Source of the DNA: Eubacterium sp.
GTDB taxonomy: Bacteria; Bacillota; Clostridia; Lachnospirales; Lachnospiraceae
Direction of reading: 5' to 3'
DNA: 64,000 nt
Assembly: GCA_017480495.1 (NCBI GenBank)
Contig: JAFVAQ010000036.1
Span: 1-64,000 of the forward strand
Shown here: positions 7,865 through 16,344 of the stretch, piece after piece
Position numbering within the stretch: the first letter of the stretch is position 1
Layout of the letters: every line of letters begins with the position of its first letter
The notes under the pieces: model-generated
The model's database searches: none
Seen by the model: only the letters and a program-made list of their open reading frames with translations
What the model was told of the DNA's origin: nothing
Made by a program: the position numbers and the translations under genes

Positions 7865-8239
7865 TTATTTCTTCATACTAAAATATTTATCACGCTTATT
7901 TATCATAGCATCGTACTGGTCATACATTTTCTGAACACTATTCTCAAGCAAGTAGTAATGCATGCAATAAGGTACAAGGAGTACAAATAAGAGAACTATA
8001 AGCGGAAGTATCATAAGTTCTCCCTTTATTACAAATGCAAGAATACTCATCACAGTACATATTGCTACAAGACAGAATACTATGAGATGAACCAGTCTCT
8101 CATGAGCAAAGAATCTGATCTGGGTGAGATGTCTCTCTATCTCTTTATCCCAATCTCTTTCCACGCCCTTATTCATCTTGCTACTCTCGTCGAGCATTTC
8201 ATCGATATATTTTAAATAAGCGACTATTCTATTCTTCAT
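7865..8239 (-). CDS. Small two-helix membrane protein, unknown function
   Basis: A 124-aa protein with a basic/acidic N-terminal half and two adjacent hydrophobic segments (about residues 49-69 and 74-97), then a short polar tail. I do not recognise a family. Its start overlaps the end of the glycerophosphodiesterase gene by 11 bases, so the two are probably translated together. Confidence 0.75.
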   Translation of the reverse strand: MKNRIVAYLKYIDEMLDESSKMNKGVERDWDKEIERHLTQIRFFAHERLVHLIVFCLVAICTVMSILAFVIKGELMILPLIVLLFVLLVPYCMHYYLLENSVQKMYDQYDAMINKRDKYFSMKK

Positions 8240-8930
8240 TTCTCACCTTTAGAGCGATATCAGGTCTATCAGTAATTATTCCTGATATATCCTTCTTAAA
8301 AAGTTTTCTAATTTCTTTTTTATCATTCACGGTCCACACATAAACAGGTATACCGCGTCTTTTCATTCTACTAAGAAATCCAAATCTAAGCAACCTCGAA
8401 TTTGGACTTATGAAGTCAGCCTTGCAGGCTTTAAGTCTTCTCTCTGGAAAGAGCTCATTTATTCTTCTTTTTAGATTTGCCTTCTTATATCCAACTAGAA
8501 GTCCAGTACGAATATTTGGATCGAATTCCTTAATCTTGTAGGATACGGAATCCTTGAAGGACTTGACTGAATAATTATCGTAAGAAGCATTCTTCTTAAG
8601 GAGTCTTACAAGTCTAGATTCATAACCCGTTTCCTTAAGCTCAATGTCCATATATATTCTATTGTTGCAGAGTTCCAAAACTTCTACTAGAAGTGGAATA
8701 TGAAAGCCCTGTTTCTTCGCAACAGCTTCCATCTCTTCATAGGTATACCATGAAACAGGCTGATCAGCGAAATTCTTGTCATGATAAACTACCAGGATAT
8801 TGTCCTTAGTCTTTCTGACATCAAACTCTACCATATCTGATCCAACCTCTATGGCCTTCTCAAAAGACTCAAGTGTATTCTCCACATCTACAATACCAGA
8901 TGCGCCTCTATGAGCTATAATTTTTTTCAT
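8229..8930 (-). CDS. Glycerophosphodiester phosphodiesterase
   Basis: A GDPD-family enzyme of 233 aa that splits glycerophosphodiesters into an alcohol and glycerol 3-phosphate with a divalent metal. The opening IAHRGASG, then ENTLESF, EFDVRKTKD and VVYHDK give the catalytic His pair and acidic metal ligands. YMDIELKE and the C-terminal VYVWTVND and GIITDRPD complete the TIM-barrel signature. There is no signal peptide, so it is likely cytosolic (UgpQ-like). The start is the ATG at 8930 after GAGGG. It is the first gene of the minus-strand run and diverges from the clpX-like gene. Confidence 0.93.
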   Translation of the reverse strand: MKKIIAHRGASGIVDVENTLESFEKAIEVGSDMVEFDVRKTKDNILVVYHDKNFADQPVSWYTYEEMEAVAKKQGFHIPLLVEVLELCNNRIYMDIELKETGYESRLVRLLKKNASYDNYSVKSFKDSVSYKIKEFDPNIRTGLLVGYKKANLKRRINELFPERRLKACKADFISPNSRLLRFGFLSRMKRRGIPVYVWTVNDKKEIRKLFKKDISGIITDRPDIALKVRNEE

Positions 8931-8985
8931 TTATTATCCCTCTGATGCATCCTATTCCTAGGACGACTTTATATTCAATTAAACT

Positions 8986-9013
8986 TTGCAAACATATCCA
9001 TGTTTGATATAAT
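8986..9013 (+). promoter_or_regulatory. Promoter of the clpX-like gene with overlapping palindrome
   Basis: TTGCAA (8986-8991), a 16-base spacer and TATAAT (9008-9013). The spacer holds a perfect inverted repeat AAACAT-ATCC-ATGTTT (8990-9005), a candidate repressor site between the divergent genes. Confidence 0.5.
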
Positions 9014-9064
9014 TATAACTCAAATATCTATCGTTGATTTTACCGAAATATGGAGGAAATAGTT

Positions 9065-10528
9065 TTGAGTAATAATAATAATGACGAATATGAAAAGTAC
9101 TGCTATATGTGCCGCAGACCTGAGTCCGACACAGGTAAGCTTATCAACTTCGCCGCAAATGTTTACATATGTCCAGATTGCTTACAGAAGACACTAGATC
9201 AGATAAGCAACAGTCCTATAATGGACCTTCAGAATATGCCAGGTTTCAACAACATGAATATGTTCACTCCGAACATGGATATACCTAATTCTCAGAAGGT
9301 TAAGAAACGTAAGAGTGCTGAGAAAGCTGCGGCCGCTGAAGACGAGGAAGACTTTGAGGAAGTACATGAACTTACCCTCGACGATATCCCTGCACCTCAT
9401 CAGATCAAGAAGCTTCTTGACCGTGATGTTGTTGGCCAGGAATATGCTAAGAAGGTTATGTCTGTTGCTGTATATAATCACTATAAGAGAGTTCTTAGTG
9501 AGGAAGCTGCTCAGCGTGAGCTCGAGAAGAATCCTAAGAAGAAACTATCCGCTAAGGAGCTGGCCTCCCTCTCCTACGAAGAAAATCCAGAGGCTTTCCT
9601 GGATCAGGTAGAAATAGAGAAATCAAATATGCTCATGATTGGACCAACTGGTTCTGGTAAAACCTATATGGTTAAAACTATAGCAAAGATACTGGATGTT
9701 CCACTCGCAATTACAGATGCTACTTCTCTTACAGAGGCAGGATATATCGGTGATGATGTAGAGAGCGTTCTCTCGAAGCTACTCTCCGCTGCTGATAATG
9801 ATGTAGAAAGAGCTGAGCATGGAATAGTCTTCATCGATGAGATTGATAAGCTCGCCAAAAAACAGGAAACAAGATCTAGAGACGTAAGTGGCGAAGCCGT
9901 TCAGCAGGGACTTCTAAAAATCCTTGAAGGATCAGAGGTTGAAGTACCTATCGGGGCTGGCAGCAAAAATGCAATGACCCCTACAACTATGATGAATACA
10001 AATGGCATTCTCTTCATCTGTGGCGGAGCATTTCCAGATCTTGAAGAAATAATAAAGACACGTATCGCTGCACAGTCCTCAATCGGATTTGGTGCAAGCC
10101 TTAGAGATGAGCTCGAAAATGACCCTGCTCTTCTATCCAAGGTAACAACTGAGGATCTAAGAGCCTTCGGAATGATTCCAGAATTCATTGGTCGTCTTCC
10201 AGTTATATTCACACTTAATAATCTAGATGATGATATGTATATACGTATCTTAAAGGAGCCTCGCAACTCTATCATCAAGCAGTACCAGAAGTTATTCAGA
10301 ATGGATGAGGTTGATCTTCAGTTTGAGGACGAAGCCTTCGAGGAAATAGCGCGTATTGCTGCTGAAAGAAAAACCGGAGCCAGAGCACTTAGATCAATAA
10401 TCGAGGATCTCTTACTGGATATCATGTATCAGGTTCCAAAGGATGATAACATTGGAACTGTTATAATAACTGGCGACTATGTTAAGAAAAAAGGAGCCCC
10501 TGTCATCAAGATGAGAGGAGCTGAGTAA
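9065..10528 (+). CDS. clpX: ClpX-like AAA+ unfoldase
   Basis: This AAA+ protein probably unfolds substrates for ClpP. An N-terminal zinc finger shows two CxxC pairs (CYMC and CPDC). Walker A is GPTGSGKT, Walker B IVFIDEIDK, pore loop GYIG, and sensor and arginine-finger regions follow. An IGF tripeptide (SSIGFGAS), the ClpP-docking loop, is present. It differs from housekeeping ClpX: about 487 aa rather than about 420, a charged insert of some 50 residues before Walker A, and SKN where the second pore loop is usually RKH. It may be a ClpX paralogue. An ATG at 9050 opens the frame but precedes the GGAGG at 9052. The TTG at 9065, eight bases after GGAGG, is the better start. Confidence 0.88.
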   Translation: MSNNNNDEYEKYCYMCRRPESDTGKLINFAANVYICPDCLQKTLDQISNSPIMDLQNMPGFNNMNMFTPNMDIPNSQKVKKRKSAEKAAAAEDEEDFEEVHELTLDDIPAPHQIKKLLDRDVVGQEYAKKVMSVAVYNHYKRVLSEEAAQRELEKNPKKKLSAKELASLSYEENPEAFLDQVEIEKSNMLMIGPTGSGKTYMVKTIAKILDVPLAITDATSLTEAGYIGDDVESVLSKLLSAADNDVERAEHGIVFIDEIDKLAKKQETRSRDVSGEAVQQGLLKILEGSEVEVPIGAGSKNAMTPTTMMNTNGILFICGGAFPDLEEIIKTRIAAQSSIGFGASLRDELENDPALLSKVTTEDLRAFGMIPEFIGRLPVIFTLNNLDDDMYIRILKEPRNSIIKQYQKLFRMDEVDLQFEDEAFEEIARIAAERKTGARALRSIIEDLLLDIMYQVPKDDNIGTVIITGDYVKKKGAPVIKMRGAE

Positions 10529-10567
10529 TAGACTATTTGATATTACAAATCAAAATGAGCAAAATAA

Positions 10568-10593
10568 AAAGCACCGCAACTAAGCGGTGCTTT
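10568..10593. terminator. Terminator of the clpX-like gene (left copy of the IS target duplication)
   Basis: Arms AAAGCACCGC and GCGGTGCTTT enclose a six-base loop. An identical 26-base copy lies at 12216-12241 on the other side of the insertion element. Confidence 0.85.
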
Positions 10594-10610
10594 CAGACTG
10601 TAGACAAAGC

Positions 10611-10638
10611 CGGTTGTGAAACACGTGTTTCACAACCG
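10611..10638 (+). terminator. Inward-facing hairpin at the left IS end
   Basis: A 28-base perfect palindrome (GGTTGTGAAACAC and complement) followed on the plus strand by gatttttctatttt. It would stop transcription that enters from the clpX side before it reaches the transposase. Confidence 0.6.
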
Positions 10639-10654
10639 ATTTTTCTATTTTATG

Positions 10655-12082
10655 TTATGCTACTGCAAATAATCTTGAAAATGGGTTAAATGGTGATCCT
10701 ATTATCCCCTTTCTTTGTAGCATCTTTGCAAGTTTTTTTAGATTCAGGCATGCGTAAGTAAGCCCGACCTTCATTTCCATACGAGCTTTCCCATACATCT
10801 GTGTATATCTAAAATTATGGTTTTCTTTAGCAGTCCCAAATAGTCTCTCGATAGTCTCTTTACGAAGCTTATACAATTCTTTCATGCCAAGGGTATGTCT
10901 TATATCTTCGCATTTCTCCATGTATTCTTCCCAGATATGTCTGGTAACAACTTTTACATGATCTCTGCTTTCTGTACATTGGCTAAGGTATGGACATTCG
11001 GAACATATATGTTTACAGCTTTTGTATTCTTTATAGCCATCCCTGTTTGTTGTACTATATCGAAGAATCTGATTGTTAGGACAAATGTAGCAATCATAGT
11101 ATTCGTCATATACATACTCATATTTTTTGAAGAATCCTTCTTTAGTCATTGGTTGTTTGTATGGAAATAGAGGTGTGATTCCTTTATCAATAAGTAGTTT
11201 TGCTATTGCCGGAGTTTTATATCCAGCGTCTGCTATTAGAGTTCTTATTCCGATATCTTCTATCTTATCAAATAACCCTTTGAATGTTCTGCTATCATGC
11301 TCATTTCCAGGACTAACAGTATAACCTAGAATCCATCCGTTCTTATCACATGCTGTTTCTATAGAGTAGGCAAAAACTTGCTTATGTTCTCCTTTGTGAA
11401 ACCAGCCGCTTTCAGGATCTGTCGTACTTTCTTTTATTTCTTTTGTGTTTCCGGATGTTCCTCCGGATGAATGATTATTATCATCATCTGAATTGTTTTT
11501 TTCCTTAAGAGGTTTTTTGCATTTTTTCTCTCTATCATCATTTATCTCTTTTTTGAGAAGTTCTTCATAGAAAAGTGCCTCTTCCTGAGCTATGCGTTTT
11601 CTCATCTTTTTATTATTAGCTCTTGCTTTTACATGCGTCGCATCCACAAAAACTTCTGTTGGATCTACAAACTTCCATTTGTAACAGTCTTCAAGAATCT
11701 TAGCAAAAATCTGTTCAAATAAATCTGTATCTTTGAATCGTCGAGTATAATTCTTTCCAAATGTAGAAAAATGTGGAACAGGGTCATACATTTCAAGTCC
11801 TAGAAACCAGCGGTAAGCTACATTTACTTCTATGTCTTTGATAGTTTGGCGCATACTCTTAATGCCATACAGATACTGAATAAAAGGTATCTTTATAAGA
11901 ACTACCGGATCTATACTAGGACGACCGTTATCTGAACAATACTTTTCTTCAACCAAGTCATAAATAAAAGACCAGTCTATAGCCTTATCAATAAGGCGCA
12001 AGAGATGGTCTTGAGGTACTAAGTCATCCATACAGAACATTTGAATCTGTTCTCTTTTTTTATCGGCATTCTGTGTCATCAT
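10655..12082 (-). CDS. IS1182-family DDE transposase
   Basis: A DDE transposase of about 475 aa. The N-terminal DUF772-like domain (DHLLRLIDKAIDW, GRPSIDPVVLIK) is followed by the catalytic region. The first Asp lies in VFVDATHVKARANNK, the second in LIADAGYKTPA, and the Glu in ETIERLFGTAKENHNFRY. A Cys-rich segment before the last part (CSECPYLSQC) is common in this family. The frame opens with a TTG at 12091 that overlaps the AAGGAGG site; the ATG at 12082, ten bases beyond it, is preferred. No frameshift or truncation is seen, so it is probably active. Confidence 0.93.
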   Translation of the reverse strand: MMTQNADKKREQIQMFCMDDLVPQDHLLRLIDKAIDWSFIYDLVEEKYCSDNGRPSIDPVVLIKIPFIQYLYGIKSMRQTIKDIEVNVAYRWFLGLEMYDPVPHFSTFGKNYTRRFKDTDLFEQIFAKILEDCYKWKFVDPTEVFVDATHVKARANNKKMRKRIAQEEALFYEELLKKEINDDREKKCKKPLKEKNNSDDDNNHSSGGTSGNTKEIKESTTDPESGWFHKGEHKQVFAYSIETACDKNGWILGYTVSPGNEHDSRTFKGLFDKIEDIGIRTLIADAGYKTPAIAKLLIDKGITPLFPYKQPMTKEGFFKKYEYVYDEYYDCYICPNNQILRYSTTNRDGYKEYKSCKHICSECPYLSQCTESRDHVKVVTRHIWEEYMEKCEDIRHTLGMKELYKLRKETIERLFGTAKENHNFRYTQMYGKARMEMKVGLTYACLNLKKLAKMLQRKGIIGSPFNPFSRLFAVA

Positions 12083-12180
12083 AGGCGGCAAACCTCCTTA
12101 AAATGATACTATAATTATACCATAAAAAGGTCGATAAAGCCAGTAAATATAAGGGTTTTCAGTCTTTTGACAAAGAAAAA

Positions 12181-12199
12181 TCAGGGGCGGTGCCCCTGA
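12181..12199 (-). terminator. Inward-facing hairpin at the right IS end
   Basis: TCAGGGGC-GGT-GCCCCTGA, followed on the minus strand by a T-run (12180-12176). It would block transcription that enters from the 12262 gene. Confidence 0.6.
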
Positions 12200-12215
12200 C
12201 TTTGTCTACAGTCTG

Positions 12216-12241
12216 AAAGCACCGCAACTAAGCGGTGCTTT
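12216..12241. terminator. Terminator hairpin, right copy of the IS target duplication
   Basis: Identical to 10568-10593. It follows the stop of the 12262 gene by about 20 bases and presumably ends its transcript. Before insertion it would have been one bidirectional terminator between convergent genes. Confidence 0.8.
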
Positions 12242-12261
12242 CTTTATATAATTAGAACATC

Positions 12262-12798
12262 TTACAGATTTGTTGATCCTTCAACACCATCAGCTGTGAA
12301 GTAGATCATACCTGTCTCTGGCTGGAAGTATACGTTAAGTTCTTTAACTGTCTTCTTTCCGCTAGCTTCCTTAGCCTTCTTTACGATATCAGCTGTATCG
12401 AACTGACCACCAGCGTACTCAACTACAACCTTCTCAACAGCCTTCTTTGCAGGAGCTGCCTTCTTAGCTGGTGCTGCTTTCTTTGCTGGAGCCTTCTTAG
12501 CTGGAGCTGCCTTCTTTGCAGGAGCCTTCTTAGCTGCTTCCTTCTTTGCTGGCTCAGCCTTCTTAGCTGGAGCTGCTGCCTTCTTTGCAGGAGCTGCTTT
12601 CTTTGCAGGAGCCTTCTTAGCTGCTTCCTTCTTTGCTGGCTCAGCCTTCTTAGCTGGTGCTGCTGCCTTTGCAGGAGCTGCTGCCTTAACTTCTTCCTTC
12701 TTCTCTACAACCTTCTTCTCTGCTACCTTAGCCTCTGCCTTCTTAGCTGCAGCTGCCTTCTCAGCGAGATCCTTAACACTTGCCTTCTTAACTGCCAT
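12262..12798 (-). CDS. Histone H1-like Lys/Ala/Pro-rich protein with DUF6465-like C-terminus
   Basis: A 178-aa protein. Residues from about 10 to 120 are almost only Ala, Lys, Pro and Glu, in repeats of the AAPAKK and EPAKKEAAKKAP kind, like bacterial histone H1-type DNA-binding tails. The last 55 residues form a compact conventional domain (VVVEYAGGQFDTADIV, KELNVYFQPETGMIYFTADG) that I associate with the clostridial DUF6465 family. Nucleoid or nucleic-acid binding is an inference from composition. The frame opens at 12813, but the ATG at 12798 (MAVKKASVKDL) has GGAGG eight bases upstream. Confidence 0.8.
   Translation of the reverse strand: MAVKKASVKDLAEKAAAAKKAEAKVAEKKVVEKKEEVKAAAPAKAAAPAKKAEPAKKEAAKKAPAKKAAPAKKAAAPAKKAEPAKKEAAKKAPAKKAAPAKKAPAKKAAPAKKAAPAKKAVEKVVVEYAGGQFDTADIVKKAKEASGKKTVKELNVYFQPETGMIYFTADGVEGSTNL
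12420..12700. repeat. Tandem repeats within the H1-like gene
   Basis: The coding DNA repeats with an 87-base (29-codon) period, for example from 12521 and again from 12608, within a longer run of related short repeats. Copy number is likely to vary between strains. Confidence 0.7.
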
Positions 12799-13002
12799 TT
12801 TTAATTCCTCCATTTTAGAAAAATAAAATTTAACCCAAGATGTTCGTATTAAAATGTCTTGTTTTTTATTACGCGAATTATTCTAATATTTTTGTTTATT
12901 GTTTGCAACTATTTTGAAAAATTTCTCCATATTCAACAATCAAACAGAACACGAGAATATTCCTTTGTATATTTTTACAATAAAAATGACAGTATTTTTG
13001 TA

Positions 13003-16000
13003 TTATTCTTCTTTCGACTTCTCATCATCATTTTCGTTTTTTATATCATTCAAACGATTCTTGATGTTCTTTTTTACCTCTTCATTTTTTCTCTGTTGTT
13101 GCTTATGAATGTTATTAATATCTTCAAATGTTCCGCCGCCTTCATCATCTTCAGCCCGGAATTCGCCCTTCTCAACTAACCGAAGGAACGCATCTACCAC
13201 ATCACTCTCAAGCTGTGTACCACTAACCTCTTTGATAATAGACACAGCCTTTTCGAAGTTCATTCTCTTTCGATATGGACGGTCAGAATACATCGCATCA
13301 AAGGTATCAGCAACAGCAATGATCTGAGCAACTCTTGGTATCTCTTTACCCTTTAGTCCTTTAGGATAACCCTTACCATCCGGTCTCTCATGATGCGCAC
13401 CTGCACCAATGGCAAGCTCTGGCATAATACTGATATCCTTAAGTATTTCGTAGCCCTTAGCAGAGTGAGATTTGATGATATTAAATTCCTTATCAGAGAG
13501 CTGACCAGGTTTATTCAGCACGTCCTTGGAAATAGTTATCTTACCTATATCATGAAGAAGAGCTATGTTGTAATACTTCTCAACATCGTCTTCATTATAT
13601 CCCAGCTCCTTCGCAAGCATTGCTGTATATTCGGCAACTCTGGTAGAATGACCATTTGTATAGCTGTCCTTAACATCGATTACCTTCGCAAAGGCTTCTG
13701 TCATCTCTCTTATGAAGATTCTATTCTCTTTCTGTTTCTTGGCGAGAGCCTGAGTCTTCTTTTTAACATATGCAGAAACTATAAGCGCAAGAATTGCAAG
13801 AAGCACAACAGCCGTAAGTATCTTAAACCACAGCTTCTCATAGAAAGCCTTCTTCTTCACAAGTGTAACTTCTATCTCTTTGCCACGCTGCCCCATTGTA
13901 TTCTGAAGCTCCATAACAAAATGATAGGTTCCACCATCCAGATTCGTATAGTCAATAGGTTCAAGTTCAGTTCTATCTACCGTAGTCTTATCATTATCAA
14001 AGCCTTCCAAATGATATGTAACCTTTGGATTGAATAAGGAATAAGTATATACATAACTGAACACTGTCACTCTTTTTACATTCGAAGGAATGACTATGAA
14101 ACCATCATCTTCGGCATATATCATCTCACCATCCGCTTCTACGAATGGCACAGACATTTTCGTTTTACTTACATCCTCCAGTGGCTTATAGATATCAACC
14201 TTAGTAACACCAGCAGAACCGGAAATGTAGAGGTTACCCTCTTCATCCATGTAGCTATATGAGTTCGCTGTGGCTACACTGGCGAGGCCATTATCCTTAT
14301 TTAAAAATACTGTTTCTATTTCCTTATTATCTATAAGCTCCTGTTTCTGAACTATGTAGATTCCATTACTACTGAGAACCCACATATTTTCTTCATTATC
14401 CTCATAGATATCGAAGTTATTTGAATATGGGAACTTTTCAACTGTAGTAACCTTTTCATCCTTCATATAAGAAATAGAATTGCTGGTCACTATCCAGAAA
14501 AGCTTTCTTTCATCGTCTCTTTTTATTCTCAGGATAACCTCTGAAGAGAGTCCACCACGAGAACCAATATTCTTAATGGAATCATTATTTATAATGAAGA
14601 TTCCATTTCCATCTGAACCAACAACCAGTTCACCATTAAAGCCTTCACATATGGTAAGCGCCTCAGGATTGCTGAGTCCGTTTGTTTCATCATATACTTT
14701 TATTATCTCATCATCCTGAATGATGGCAACACCACCACTACAAGCAATAGCCATATTTCCATCCGACAGCTCAATTGCAACCCTTATCCTCTCTGAAGGA
14801 AGTCCATCAGCAGTACCAAAGGTTACAACATCTCCGTGGTCATACCTGACGAGACCCAACTGACTGTAGGTGGATATCCAGAGTCTATCCTTTGAATCCT
14901 TTATAATGGACCTGATACGGCAATCTCTTAGAAGAGTTATCAAGTTATCCTTTTCGATGCTTTTTCCATTAAGAGTAGACATCTTATATTCGCCAAGTCT
15001 GCCCCTTTCCTTATCGATAACCTGAAGTCCGGTATCTGTTCCTATGAAGAGCTTATCGTCCATTACGCAGGTGGAGTTGACTACCAATTCACCCAGCCCG
15101 TATTTCTGATTGATATCGGTGAAGTTATTAGGAACTATTTTCATAACCCCCTGTCTAGTCGAAGTAAACCACAGGTTTCCTTCGTAGTCAGCGAGCATAT
15201 GTCCAACCGAATTGTTAAGCGGAAGCTTGTTTAGAGCATTGAACTTACCATTCTTAATTACACCCACTCCGGAATTACTACATACCCAGAGTTCTCCACC
15301 TATATATTCCATTGAAAATATATAAGACAGCGGCGAAACATCTATCTTCTTCACGTCCTTCAGATTATTATCAAGACTTCCATAATAGATATCGGAATTC
15401 TCCGTTCCCAGATATACATAGCCTGGATTTTCAGGATCCGGTAAGATAGTTGTAAGAACTCCCAGTCCCAACTGATTACCATCATAGAATCCGGTAACCC
15501 GCATATTCTCGATAGTAAATACCGCTCCAGCCATAGTCTCACCATAGATAACGCCCTTGTCATCCTTACGGAGTTCACAGATATATTCCGAATTCAGCTG
15601 ACTCTCATCCAGCGCATGAATCTGCATATCTGTATCTATATATCCCAGCCCAAAGGTAGTCGCTATGAATATATTTCCTTCATTATCCTCAACTATGGAT
15701 CTGATAGATGAAGACTTGAGTCCTTCAACATCCTTATAAAATGTAATGTCACCCTTTTCCATATAGGCAACACCATTATCATTGGTTCCTATCCAGAGTC
15801 TCTCCTTGCTATCAACATAGAGACTTACAACGGAGGTTACACCGGTAGTAGAATCAATTCTTTCAAATGTACTACCATCGTATCTGATAAGTCCTGAGTA
15901 GCTTCCTATCCAGAGGAAACCTTCTTTGGTCTCTGCTATAGCATTTGCCTCAGAGGTTGGCAGGCCGTTTGAATTATTATATACAACTGCTGCATATCCC

Positions 16001-16179
16001 TCGCCGTTTCCGGTGGGATCAACATTAATCTCATTATTATCCGTCCCGGATATATTTTCAGCCCTGACAGTCATACTGCCAAATGTTAATCCTAAGAAAA
16101 AAAGCATCAGAAGCATTCCATACTTCAATGGAATATTTCTAATGCTTTTGATAGTTCTCATATAAAAATTACGCCCCAT
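13003..16179 (-). CDS. Secreted-propeller / Y_Y_Y / HD-GYP membrane protein
   Basis: This protein of about 1058 aa is a one-piece sensor. A signal segment ends near VRAENIS. About 650 residues of regulator-propeller repeats follow (SGLIRYDGSTFERID, KERLWIGTNDNGV and many alike), then a Y_Y_Y-type domain (VTYHLEGFDNDKTTV). A transmembrane helix (ILTAVVLLAILALIVSAYV) leads to a cytoplasmic HD-GYP domain with DSYTNGHSTRVAEY, LLHDIGKI, HHERPDGKGYP and GTQLESDVVDAF. HD-GYP domains hydrolyse cyclic di-GMP, so an outside ligand probably controls turnover of that messenger. A charged coiled tail follows. Most propeller sensors of this kind carry a histidine kinase; the direct HD-GYP output is less common. 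The frame opens at 16281; I choose the ATG at 16179 just before the signal segment (a second ATG is at 16161). Confidence 0.88.
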   Translation of the reverse strand: MGRNFYMRTIKSIRNIPLKYGMLLMLFFLGLTFGSMTVRAENISGTDNNEINVDPTGNGEGYAAVVYNNSNGLPTSEANAIAETKEGFLWIGSYSGLIRYDGSTFERIDSTTGVTSVVSLYVDSKERLWIGTNDNGVAYMEKGDITFYKDVEGLKSSSIRSIVEDNEGNIFIATTFGLGYIDTDMQIHALDESQLNSEYICELRKDDKGVIYGETMAGAVFTIENMRVTGFYDGNQLGLGVLTTILPDPENPGYVYLGTENSDIYYGSLDNNLKDVKKIDVSPLSYIFSMEYIGGELWVCSNSGVGVIKNGKFNALNKLPLNNSVGHMLADYEGNLWFTSTRQGVMKIVPNNFTDINQKYGLGELVVNSTCVMDDKLFIGTDTGLQVIDKERGRLGEYKMSTLNGKSIEKDNLITLLRDCRIRSIIKDSKDRLWISTYSQLGLVRYDHGDVVTFGTADGLPSERIRVAIELSDGNMAIACSGGVAIIQDDEIIKVYDETNGLSNPEALTICEGFNGELVVGSDGNGIFIINNDSIKNIGSRGGLSSEVILRIKRDDERKLFWIVTSNSISYMKDEKVTTVEKFPYSNNFDIYEDNEENMWVLSSNGIYIVQKQELIDNKEIETVFLNKDNGLASVATANSYSYMDEEGNLYISGSAGVTKVDIYKPLEDVSKTKMSVPFVEADGEMIYAEDDGFIVIPSNVKRVTVFSYVYTYSLFNPKVTYHLEGFDNDKTTVDRTELEPIDYTNLDGGTYHFVMELQNTMGQRGKEIEVTLVKKKAFYEKLWFKILTAVVLLAILALIVSAYVKKKTQALAKKQKENRIFIREMTEAFAKVIDVKDSYTNGHSTRVAEYTAMLAKELGYNEDDVEKYYNIALLHDIGKITISKDVLNKPGQLSDKEFNIIKSHSAKGYEILKDISIMPELAIGAGAHHERPDGKGYPKGLKGKEIPRVAQIIAVADTFDAMYSDRPYRKRMNFEKAVSIIKEVSGTQLESDVVDAFLRLVEKGEFRAEDDEGGGTFEDINNIHKQQQRKNEEVKKNIKNRLNDIKNENDDEKSKEE

Positions 16180-16344
16180 ATAAATCACCACATAAATCCT
16201 CTCATGGACGGAAGATTCCGCAAAGCTTAATGATATTCCCCTTCTATCATCAGCCAAGAAGCTTCTACAAATCCACTTCATAATTGTAACACATATGCAG
16301 GATTAATACGAGAAATAATTATTCTGTTTTCCATTTCTGGCAAG

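Larger units (their letters stand above)
10594..12215. mobile_element. IS1182-like insertion sequence, complete
   Basis: A 1622-bp element with perfect 16-bp terminal inverted repeats (CAGACTGTAGACAAAG at the left and its complement at the right). It holds one transposase gene on the minus strand and a hairpin just inside each end. It is flanked by a 26-bp direct repeat that is an entire terminator hairpin, so the target duplication kept a terminator for both neighbours. Intact ends and gene suggest recent insertion. Confidence 0.93.

Noticed and set aside
12420..12700. Regular repeats that could suggest a CRISPR array.
   Set aside because: The repeats are codon-phased within the H1-like gene and have no unique spacers. 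No CRISPR array or cas gene was seen in the window.
13390..14037. 215-aa plus-strand frame opposite the HD-GYP gene.
   Set aside because: Antisense shadow of a clear gene; no start signal.
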